Of a stretch of DNA of 64,000 nt, positions 12,219 through 20,924 are shown in pieces. Position numbers and translations under genes: made by a program. Location: positions 372,001 to 436,000 of the forward strand of contig JADILM010000005.1 of NCBI GenBank assembly GCA_016617785.1, written 5' to 3'. Position 1 is the first letter of the stretch; each line of letters begins with the position of its first letter. The DNA is from Sporobolomyces roseus (taxonomy: Eukaryota > Basidiomycota > Microbotryomycetes > Sporidiobolales > Sporidiobolaceae). The notes beneath the pieces were generated by a model, which had not been told where the DNA came from, searched no databases, and saw nothing but the letters and a program-made list of their open reading frames with translations.

Positions 12219-12922
12219 TTAGCGAAGACGAAGTTTCTGAGCCAACTTTGAGCGTTTCTCTGCGAAACCAGTCGAGCTATATCCTCCAGAGGTGGTAGTG
12301 GTGGTAGCAGAGGTAGTGGTGGTAGTGGTCGATGACTCCTTGGTGCCGAGAATAGTGAATTCAGGGGAGATGTTTGAGCTACTTCCAATAAGAGCGAGGA
12401 AGTATGAATCCCTCGTGACGAGATCCAAGGGGAGAGTGTAATCGATCTCGGCGTTTCCAGTATGGAGGGAAACGTTCTTGACGAGAGTTACGTCGAGGTG
12501 GTAGGAGAGAACGTCGGGGAGAGTATAGCCTAACATGAGGTTCGCGTATTTACCAACCTGACTGAGATTGAAGCCGGTTGGGAGCTCGCGGTTCCTATGA
12601 GCGGAGAGCTCTATCTCAACTTTGCCGTTCCCTTTCTTTGATGGGGTGCAGAATGAAACTTACCAGCTCGCGACTTGAGTGGATCCAGCAGCATACGTTT
12701 CTCCACCACTGTACGCCATCAAACATGTTAGATCAATGGTTTCATTGAGCTAACACCTCTCGGAAACACGTACGAAGGACGAGTGATAGGAGGGAACCAA
12801 GCCAATTTGGTCTGAACGTCTCCTCCATTGAATACATCAGTCGTAGTTGATTCGTCTTCTTTCGCGGCGAATACAAGAGTCGCAAGAGAGAGGAGGGCGG
12901 TAAGAGAGAGGGTGAAACGCAT
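12219..12922 (-). CDS. Secreted Kre9/Knh1-like Ser/Thr-rich protein
   Basis: The start MRFTLSLTALLSLATLVFAA is a clear signal peptide. Joining three exons gives LAWFPPITRPS, GGETYAAGSTQVASWN and then LPTGFNLSQVGKYANLMLGY with IDYTLPLDLVTRDSYFLALI and GSSSNISPEFTIL. The pattern (Gly-Glu-x-Tyr-x-x-G-S/T-x-x-x-x-x-W, then Y-x-L-x-x-x-G-S-x-S-N-x-S-P-E-F) matches the Kre9/Knh1-like N-terminal domain found in many fungal cell-wall proteins. A Thr-rich stretch (STTTTTTSATTTTTSGG) follows. Unlike most of this family, the predicted C terminus is not a hydrophobic GPI signal but a basic tail (FAEKRSKLAQKLRLR). It is therefore probably soluble or non-GPI wall-bound. Function in the wall is inferred from family context only. 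Confidence 0.72.
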
Positions 12923-13262
12923 ATTTGATCTGTTCGAGAGGGAGAAATGGCATCAGTATGGAGAGAAGGATGTCAAGTTCACACAGACGAACCAGCGAAA
13001 GAGTGAGAAACTTGAGAAAGATAAGTCAGAGAAGTGAGGGGAAGGGAAGAGAGAGGAGAGAGACGCAGCGAGCGAAACGCAACGTCTCCTATGACGTCTC
13101 TGAGGAAATCCGTGAGAAGAGTGGGTAACGAAGGAAAAGACAGGAGAATCGAGATTACGAGGCTTCTTCCTTCTCCTCGTGAGCGATCGACAGTGTGAAG
13201 AGTGGTAGGGATAGGGTACGAATGAATATTTATTGTTCAACAAGGGTCGAGATACAGAGACT
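12923..13262. other. Intergenic between two minus-strand genes
   Basis: This 340-bp stretch holds the promoter of the Kre9-like gene and the 3' flank of the PMP47-like gene. Open frames on both strands lack motifs. Nothing else is seen. Confidence 0.5.
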
Positions 13263-14741
13263 TTAGGCAGCGACAGCGACTCGAGTAACAGCCTGTTTGA
13301 AGTTTCGGCGGAATCAGCATGAACTCGGAGAGGTGTTGGTGATGAGTGAAGGACGTACCTTCTTGGTAGCAGCATAGATCTTCTCCTTTGCGAGGAAGAG
13401 GATAGCAGCCTAGGAAACGAATCGAAGTCAGAGGACATTTCGATAGGAGAGGTAAAGTTGCGAGACTTACGGTAGCGACAGATTGAGTGCTACAGAAAGA
13501 TAAAGGAGGACGAGTCAGCTTCTGATAAGAACCAGACCTGGAGAACAAAAGTGACGTACAGCTTGGGAGCGATTCCTCGGTAGAGACCGCTGATTCCTTC
13601 TTCCCTGATGATCGTTCGAAGACCTTCCAGCGACGAGGAGTACTTGACGCTGCCGGATTGAAGACGAGCTTTCACCGTGAGGTCTATACGGAGAGGAAGT
13701 GAATTGGAGATTGGAGCAGAGAGGGACAAGAGGGAGAGAAAAGAGAGTCGACTCGGTCAGCGATTATCGACAAAGTGTCAATGCGAACGAAATAGAGACA
13801 TACAAGGATAGGTAGTACCGGTAGCAAAGAGCTTTGTGATAGCTCCGAGGAGGAAGAAGTCGAGATCGGTGAGAGGAGGAGCACTAGCATGAGATTTGCT
13901 CAACCTCAATTGTCGACGACGGAGGATGAAATTCTTGAGTTGTTCAAAGAGCTGCATTGCGGTGATAGGGGGAGTCAGCATCATCTGTCTCCAAGTGTAC
14001 CTGAGATGACTCACGGTGAACTGAAGAATAGGGTTCGAAACGAGGATCAAAGCAGGTCCCAATCCGCTGAAGAAAGCCATGGGGCCATCGGTTCTCAGGA
14101 TGTGGAGAATGGTCTGCCACATGCTGAGCTTCTTCTCGACGATCTTGCTTGAGGTCGTAGTAGGAAGGGTCGATTGAGGAGTAACTGTTGAACGAACAGT
14201 TTGGCGAGTCTAGAAAACGAAACAGGTCAGCTTTGTAGGCGGTTCTCGCTCTCAGAAGTGGACGTACGTTGATGACCCAGATAGGGTTACTGAAGATCGA
14301 GGTCGCTGCTCCAGCGAAAGCGCTGACTGCGATCGATTCGAGAGTAGAGAGAGTTGCTCTTCCTCCCTTGCGACTCTTCAAAACGACAGCGCGTGCCTCC
14401 TCAAAGAACAGGTAGTAGATACCGTTCGTAACGGCAATTCCCAACAAACTCGAGCTCAATCCATCGTACAATCCAACGATTCCATCGCGTTTGATGATTC
14501 GAAGGGCAGCAGCGCGACTTCCTTCCTTGTCTGTCTTTGCCGCAACTTGAGAGCGTGTTGACAAGTTGATCAAAGGGTAAGTGATCGCCCTGTACGTATG
14601 AGGGTAGGGGAGAGTTAGCTCGCGATGAGGGGTTGAAGGTGGAGAAGGAAGAGAAAGAGAGGGGATAACTCACATAGCGATACATCCTCCTGCGGCTCCA
14701 GACACCGCATGAGTAGCTGAATCACTCAATCCAATTGCCAT
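13263..14741 (-). CDS. Peroxisomal adenine nucleotide carrier-like protein (PMP47/SLC25A17 type)
   Basis: This is a mitochondrial carrier family (SLC25) protein. The start MAIGLSDSATHAVSGAAGGC leads into AMAITYPLINLSTRSQVAAK, the first carrier repeat, in the variant typical of peroxisomal Pmp47/Ant1 (PL-x-x-LSTRxQV). Later exons give IIKRDGIVGLYDGLSSSLLG, TNGIYYLFFEEARAV, AFAGAATSIFSNPIWVINTR (second repeat) and TDGPMAFFSGLGPALILVSN. The third repeat reads LGAITKLFATGTTYPYLTVK followed by ARLQSGS and IIREEGISGLYRGIAPKL. The C terminus is KEKIYAATKKAVTRVAVAA. Known family members exchange ATP/AMP or CoA across the peroxisomal membrane; the exact substrate here is inferred. It has about eight short introns. 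Confidence 0.85.
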
Positions 14742-15772
14742 CTTGTTTGTTTACCGAGTAATGAGGGAGTTATCGAAAGTCGGAGATGAAAGTGAAAAGG
14801 CGGGGTTCGAACAGCTTAGATTGGAGATAGCGTCTGATTTGAGGGATAGGCGCGTAAGGAAAGGGTGTATTGACTGGTTAAATGAGTCGGGAGAGGTCAA
14901 GGGAGATGTCGGAAGTCCACTTCGGTTAAATGACTTTCGCGAAAGCCGGTTCGAAGTCACCTCTCTAACGCTCTCTCCTGACCTCTATAACCTCAGGAAT
15001 GAATGTTGGCCTATCTTTACAGCCCTGTCCTGCACCTCGGAGTGTTGTCGTCGAGTACGTTTTCCAGTCGAAAATCGATCGTTTCTCGCATCTTCCCTCT
15101 CTCTGTAACCGACATCCTCGCCCATCGTTCGAGGCTCGCTCAACAGAGCGGCCTCTACTCGTTCTCGGACGCAAGCTCGGCAGCTCTTCACACAGCGCTG
15201 CCTGGATCTTTTTGATTTCGCAAAAATCGACTGCTCCCCTTCAGACTTCAGTCTCTCCTCACCGAGGACCAAGGAGCTAGTGCCAATTGAGTCAGTCGAT
15301 ACAGAGCTAGACGTCGTGCTACTTTGTAGGTTCGGCGAGGGGGTTTCAATTAGAGAGGAGGAGACTCGTCTTTCGACCTCAGGCTCCTTGCGAAAATGAA
15401 ATGATCTCAAAGCTGAAGCTGTCTCTACCCCTCTCAAGGGTCGAGATGTCTGCCAATAGCCATTCTGACCTGTCGGCTAGAAGGATTCGATACACTTGGC
15501 TTCATTTCGAGCTTTCAAATTGATCGCGAAATGTCTCTGCCCCCTTGATCGTCTCTCTCCTCCTCCCGCACTAGCTGGATTCCGGTGGATACTTCTTCGA
15601 CAATCTCTCTTCCTTTCTCTCTCTCTTCTCATCTTCTGCCTCTTCTCTCTACCGCATTCGACTTCGCTCTCAACCCTTCGTTCATTCTCCAACCCCTCGT
15701 CTTTCATTTCACCTACACCCGTTTCATCTCTTCCAACTCGACTACACTCTTCTTTCTCTCATTATCGTAAGG
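14742..15772. other. Divergent intergenic region upstream of gene A
   Basis: About 1 kb separates the PMP47-like gene (-) from repeat-protein gene A (+), making it one of the larger promoter regions in this compact window. The 230 bp before the gene A start are strongly CT-rich on the + strand, as is common for highly expressed fungal leaders. A 150-codon minus-strand open frame (14985-15437) has no motif and is not called. No TATA box was found. Confidence 0.5.
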
Positions 15773-17065
15773 ATGAAACTCTTCGCTATCGCCTTGATCA
15801 TTGGCGCCACGACTTGCGTCTTCGCCAACACTGCCCAAGTCTCGTCAAACCACCTCGAAGCTCGTGACCCTACGCTCGGTATAATCTCTGGTATCATTGG
15901 CGGTGTACTCGGAGGTGGTAGCAAGCCTGCATCTAACTGGCAATGCTCCGGGTAAGTCTCGACTCTCGTCGCTTTGACCTCGATTCTACAACTGACCACT
16001 TGTTCTCGATGTAGCTCCGGCGATGATGGATGGTCCGTAGATTACAACGGTAAATCTAAGCCGAGCTGGTGTCCTACAGGCTGGAAGTGGTTCGGAAGCA
16101 ACATGTGAGCACAAATCTTTGTCGCTTTGAAGTTGCGAAAGCTGATTATTTTCGTGAGTCAGCGGCTGGGCACCTCCCAAGGGCTTCTCCGTGTCGGCAT
16201 CGTTCAAATTCCCCAGTCTCTGGCTACCCGTGGCCCACAAGTGTACCTGGTTCGGTGAGCTAGACCTCGTTCCCCTCGTGTTTTCAACCATTCTCGCTGA
16301 CGAGCCTGTCTTTTTAGTCCCATCTACGGCATGGAAGACGGCCAATGTTGCGATTGATCTAGGCATCGCTATTCCGTCTTTCTGGAACCTTCGCCCCCAA
16401 CCTGACTGGAACTGCAACGGTAAGCTTCGTTTTGTTTTTGTTCCCTCTCTACTCCTCTCCCTCTCTCCCTCTCTCCTTCAATCGTGCTCATGCGGTGACT
16501 GACATCTCTTCCTTCCTCGAATGTGCAGGCGACGGATCGGGAGGTTGGAATGTCGATTCCTGGGGACACGGTCGACCCTCTGGTTTCCCTTCTTCCTGGC
16601 TCTACTTTGGCAAGGACTACGGCTGGGGAATGCCCAAGGGCTTCCAAGTCGACGTAAACTTCCGCTTCCCCTCGCTCTTCTTAGCCAAAGCGTCGCTCTT
16701 CAAGTGGTTCGTCCCTTCCCGCGAATGGGCCAACGCTCACCGCAACGAGGACTTCCCTTACCCTCTCCCGGACTTCTGGAACTGCGAACCTGATGCGCCT
16801 GAACCTCCCCCCGAAGAAGAACCTACTGAGGAAGAACATGAACCTGAACCTACTGACAACGGACCCACCACTGTCACTGTCACTCAAGTCGTCTACCCTA
16901 CCGATTGCAACGAGGTAAGTCTCTCTTTGTCGCCAAATACGAACCTTTCATCCTGTCGTTCGCATTCGTTTTCCTCCTCCGACGAACTGATTCTTCTCCT
17001 TCTCTCGAATCTAGCCTCCTCACCGTCTCATTCGTCGCAACAAGCAACGCATGTCGTTCCACTAA
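15773..17065 (+). CDS. Gene A: secreted tryptophan-rich repeat protein, two modules
   Basis: I do not recognise a family. Six exons (15773-15951, 16015-16104, 16163-16254, 16318-16419, 16529-16914, 17015-17065) sum to exactly 900 nt, or 299 residues. The start MKLFAIALIIGATTCVFAN is a signal peptide. A basic site (LEARDP) precedes a Gly-rich hydrophobic segment (LGIISGIIGGVLGGG). The first NWQCSG then opens two tandem modules. Module 1 has GDDGWSVDYNGKSKPSW, PTGWKWFGSNIGWAP, FKFPSLWLP, VPSTAWKT and ends DWNCNG. Module 2 has GGWNVDSWGHGRPSG, WLYFGKDYGWG and FRFPSLFLAK, but its second half is degenerate (FWNCEPDAPEPPPEEE). An acidic Pro/Glu linker, TTVTVTQVV and DCNE follow. The last exon encodes a basic tail PPHRLIRRNKQRMSFH. 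The gene is paralogous to gene B downstream. A secreted or wall-associated location is inferred from the signal peptide. Confidence 0.82.
16015..16790 (+). repeat. W-module array of gene A (2 units)
   Basis: These are two protein-level repeats of about 95 residues. Each has a first half (DGW-x-x-D, PSW-type turn, GW-x-x-FG-x-x-x-GW, F-x-FPS) and a second half (PS-x-x-W, IPSFW, W-x-C-N-G). The first half lacks the Cys seen in all four modules of gene B; module 1 instead has Cys in SWCP and HKCTW. The second half of module 2 is truncated and merges into the acidic linker. Confidence 0.75.
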
Positions 17066-18113
17066 CGCAAGCAACCTTGTATCAGCTGAAATCGGGACTT
17101 TACTCTACTTTCTATCCTGTTCCCTCTTCCTTTTGACTCTCCTCACTATCTGTATCCCTTTCTCTGCCGATCTCTACTCGTCACGATGTATCCTCCAGGA
17201 CCTTCACCCTTCTCCTTGTAACGACCTACTCTATCTGTACCCAAACTCTGCTTGCAATCTGAAACGGGAACTGGTCTCCCTTGATCTCTCCCTTTTCCGC
17301 CGCAAGCTCGTATCCGCACTGCTAGCTCACAGAGACTTGGCAGAAACGAATTGCTCACGAATTCCGAGGAAGAAAGAGGGTTTCATTGTGAATGATCCAA
17401 ATGAGCGCTACTATCTCCGTCTCATCTATTTTATGCTGCTTCCTTCGGACCCCATAGTGAGCCAAAGACTTTTGTGTACCTACTGAGCTGTACTCGGCTC
17501 GCCTTGATGTGATCGGAAGAGGGCTGCTGAAGTTGCAAGATCGAGAAATTGGTGAAGAGAATGGACGAGGTTGGTGAGGCTGAGAGCTCTTCAGATGGCT
17601 TTCACGCGTTGCTGTTGTGTCTGTATAGCTTCAGGTAGTCGTTCAGGGAATGTCGAGTGAGAGGTTCGAGTGACAAAGTTGCTCTGCCTTTTGCTTCCTG
17701 ACCATACCTTCCCTCAACTCGAATCGGCAGAATAGTGATCCCGAAAGCCCGAAGAATCGCTCGCAATTCGCTCGAGCGCAAAGACGGACTTCACTTCATC
17801 GAGTTGGCACCGTTCGACACGATTCTCTTCACTTCGAATTCTCATCTCTCGACCACGCTTCTTCGCCTGAGCTGAGCGTACATGTACCGGTTCCGACAGC
17901 TTCGGAGATCGTCTGAGCGCTATGGGTGGCCGAATTTGAGCTTTCGTCTCGTCCTTTCGCCGACCCTCATCGAATTTACTTTTCGCGAGTACCTCTCGCT
18001 TCAAGGCTAGAGCGTCTGTCTGTCCTTGCTTGTACCTCTCATCTAGACGTACGTACTCGAGACGCGGAGTCGAGACCGTGTGCACGGTAGCTCAGACCTT
18101 GTCGATCGGTTTC

Positions 18114-18119
18114 TATAAA
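18114..18119 (+). promoter_or_regulatory. TATA box of gene B
   Basis: A TATAAA hexamer lies about 200 bp before the gene B start and is followed by a long CT-rich leader. This is the layout of a strong, regulated fungal core promoter. No comparable TATA box was seen for gene A. Confidence 0.5.
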
Positions 18120-18266
18120 TTCGTGAGTTCTCTTCTTTCTCGTTCTTCTTCTCTTCTTTCCTCACTCTTCTCTTCTTCAGCAGTCTCCGCCTACACTCTC
18201 ACACTCTTTTCCCTCCGACCCTCTCCACTCTTTCCCTTCCTCTCTCCCTCCTCTCTCCTTCTCCCT

Positions 18267-18318
18267 TCCTCGACTTTCGTCCAATCCTCGACTCTCGTCC
18301 AATCCTCGACCCTCGACT
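18267..18318 (+). repeat. Tandem 18-bp repeat in the leader of gene B
   Basis: Units beginning TCCTCGAC at 18267, 18285 and 18303 are near-identical. The first two end CGTCCAA and the third is incomplete. The array runs to the base before the start codon of gene B, so it lies in the 5' leader. Confidence 0.75.
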
Positions 18319-18319
18319 C

Positions 18320-20448
18320 ATGAAATTCACTTCCCTCGTCCTCGCGGCGAGCGCCACTACCGCCGTCCTCGCCTCGCACATCGAATCCAACTCTCACTCG
18401 CAACAACTCGAACGCCGCGAACCTACTTTCGGGTTACTCGAAGGAGTCCTTGGAGGTCTTCTCGGGGGAGGACATGCTCACTCGTCTCGTTACCCCTCGA
18501 GGAACTGGAAATGTAACGGTGGGTACTCTTTACGACGCTGAGCTTGCCCACATCCTGATTGAGCTGATCGAAACGTCTTTCTTTCAACCAGGTCGCGGAA
18601 CTGACGGTTTCGATTATGATGTCTTTGGATCGCGTCGCCCGCACAACATTCCTTACGGATGGAAGTACTACGGTGTTTCGATCGGATGGGCTCCCTCACC
18701 ACAATGGTCCTGCTCTTCAAAGTACAAGTTCTCCTCCGAATTTCTCTCGAAGATTCATCTAGTTACCTGGTTCAAGCCTTCGTCTGCCTGGATCAAACAC
18801 AACGCCGGAATCAACCTCGGTGTATCTGTTCCATCTTGGTGGGGACTCCTTCCTTCCTCGAACTGGAAATGCTCCGGCAAGGGAAACGACGGTTGGTCTC
18901 TCGACGTCCGAGGCCAAGGTCCTCCTTCCTGGGTACCCTCTTCTGGATGGGCTTACTTTGGATCTAGCTTTGGATGGATGCCGACAACTTCGTTCAAGTG
19001 CGACGCCGACTTCAAGATTCCCTCGCAATTCCTCCCGAAGGCTCATCTCTGCTCATGGTGGTGTAAGCCTCATCTTTCCCTTTCTCTTCTCACTCTCAAC
19101 GGAAGACTTACGCATCAGATCGCATCTACAGCACCTTCGACAGCGTGGAAGAATCACAACATCGGAATCGACCTAGGAATCAGTGTACCGAGCCATTGGC
19201 ATTGGAGCACTCTGCCCTCCGCCGATTGGCAATGCGATGGTAAGTGACGATACCCCTTCGACTCCTTACCTCAGAGCGCTGATGTGATGTGAGTTTCTTC
19301 GCATTATCAGGAGGAGGACGGGATGGACTCGAAATCGATTTCAAGGGAAACGGACGACCGAGCTGGGCACCGTCTGGATGGCTCTGGTGGGGCTCAGCGA
19401 TTGGATGGGGACCTAGCGCGTCCTTTGAGTGCGATGCCGACTTCAAGATCCCATCGCAAATCGGTGGAAACCTTCACAAATTCCACTGGTGGAGTTCGTC
19501 GCTTCTCATATTCGAATCTCGTCTCCTCCGATCTCGACTGATTCGCTCTTCATCGTCTCGTAGCTCCTTCTCTCGCTTGGAAGCACAAGCACGCCGGTAT
19601 CAACCTCAACTTCACTATTCCCAGTTTCTGGAACTGGAATCCTCGTCCCTCCGCCGACTGGAAATGCAACGGAACAGGCAAAGATGGAGTCGAAATCGAC
19701 ATCCATGGAAACGGCCCTCCTAGCTGGGTTCCCTCGTCAGGTTGGTACTACTACGGCGTTGAAGTAGGATGGCAACCTTCCGCATCCTGGTCTTGCGGTT
19801 CCTCCTGGTCGATCCCTTCTCAATGGCAAGACTCTTGCGATAAGGCCTCGTGGTGGAGTAAGCTGCTTTCATTTTTTCTCGTTCTCCTTCGCTTATGCTG
19901 ACCTTGTTCGGTCGATCTTTCTCAGCTCCTCCCAAACCCTGGGTCTCCAAACATCGAGGACATGGCTGGAAATGGTCATTTTCGCCCCCGAAGAATTGGG
20001 GCTGCGATGTTCCCGCTACTATCACTCAAAGCTCTTCCTCAGTTCACGCAACTACCACCTCCGTCAAGTCTTCCTTGAAACCTGCTACTTCGTCAAAAGT
20101 CACTACTTCCGCTCACAAGACTACCACTTCCGTCAAAGCTACAACTACCTCGAAAGCACAACACTCGACCTCAGTAGCGAAATCGACCACGACTTCGAAA
20201 GCAAAATCCAGCACTTCCTCCAAGCCCAAGCCTACCTCAAACGGAGGAAACAACACGGTCACCGTTACCATCACGAAGACTGTCTCTGTTCCCGCTCCTA
20301 CTGGAGGAGGAGGATCTGGATCTTGCCCTTGCGAAGCGGTCAGTCTTTCCTGTTCCTTTCTCTCCTTTCTCCTCAAGCTGACGTCTTCCCTCTGGTCTGA
20401 TAGCAACCCTACCGTCTCGCTCGCCGCGAAAAGTCTCGTCTCGATTAG
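18320..20448 (+). CDS. Gene B: secreted tryptophan-rich repeat protein, four modules and mucin-like tail
   Basis: I do not recognise a family. Seven exons (18320-18518, 18592-19062, 19132-19239, 19311-19493, 19564-19857, 19926-20338, 20404-20448) total 1713 nt, or 570 residues. The start MKFTSLVLAASATTAVLAS is a signal peptide. A dibasic site (LERREP) precedes a Gly-rich segment (FGLLEGVLGGLLGGG), as in gene A. Four W-modules span about residues 62-450, each with DG-x-x-x-D, PSW-x-PS, GW-x-x-x-G-x-x-x-GW, a Cys, IPSQ or FSSE, WW or WF, PS-x-AW, PS-x-W and W-x-C-x-G; the second half of module 4 is reduced. A Ser/Thr/Lys mucin-like stretch follows (repeated KTTTSVKATTTSK type), then NTVTVTITKTVS, a Gly loop and SCPCEA. 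The tail QPYRLARREKSRLD sits on its own last exon. The five introns within the array are all phase 1; the last is phase 0. Confidence 0.85.
18592..19995 (+). repeat. W-module array of gene B (4 units)
   Basis: The module starts read GTDGFDYDVFG, GNDGWSLDVRG, GRDGLEIDFKG and GKDGVEIDIHG. The mid-blocks read GWAPSPQWSC, GWMPTTSFKC, GWGPSASFEC and GWQPSASWSC. The second halves read KPSSAWIKHNAGINLGVSVP, SPSTAWKNHNIGIDLGISVP, TPSLAWKHKHAGINLNFTIP and, diverged, TPPKPWVSKHRGHGWKWSF. Each complete unit carries one Cys in each half, which suggests one disulphide per unit (inference). Confidence 0.85.
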
Positions 20449-20924
20449 ACTCTGACCCTTCATGCTCTTTACCACTCTTTCTGAGATTTCCCCTCGTTTC
20501 CCTCACAATCGCTGTTTCCTTCCGCTCTCTCATCTCTCGGTACCCTAGTCGTAATCTGTATGGTTTCTCTATCGGACACTGGACACTACACACTCTCTTA
20601 GTCATCGCACACTCGCTCTTTTGCAATTCGAGCTCGCAGTCACCTTTCCTTCACCTCTTCATCTGCTGGCGATAACGGTTCAATGGGAGTGTCGCTTCAA
20701 GCCATTGCTGAGTCTGTCAAAGTCGAAAGAATAGACGCACAAAGTTGTCGTTCACTTCTTCGCAATCGGTCAACCACTCACAAAGTCTCAAAGACTTTCA
20801 TCTCGCCGGGAGTGTCGTAGAGCGTACTGAATCGCATAGTCATCACAGACAAAGACGGAAACGAAGAATGATAACGTGAGAACTAGAAAGAGAGAGATTT
20901 GCTAAAGAGTCCATTTAAGTGATT
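20449..20924. other. Convergent 3' region
   Basis: This 476-bp stretch lies between the convergent ends of gene B and the disordered-protein gene. Nothing beyond presumed 3' untranslated sequence is seen. Confidence 0.5.

Larger units (their letters stand above)
17066..18319. other. Intergenic between paralogues A and B
   Basis: This 1.25-kb stretch holds the 3' flank of A and the promoter of B. A long plus-strand open frame (16905-17486) overlaps the last intron and exon of A out of frame and is not called; a 123-codon minus-strand frame (17714-18085) has no motif. The final 200 bp contain a TATA box, a long CT tract and a tandem 18-bp repeat, which are listed separately. Confidence 0.5.

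Noticed and set aside
14985..15437. 150-codon minus-strand open frame in the gene A promoter
   Set aside because: Charged low-complexity text, no splice-supported extension and no recognisable family.
16905..17486. 193-codon plus-strand open frame after gene A
   Set aside because: It overlaps the last intron and exon of gene A in another frame and shows no motif; the spliced A model explains the sequence better.
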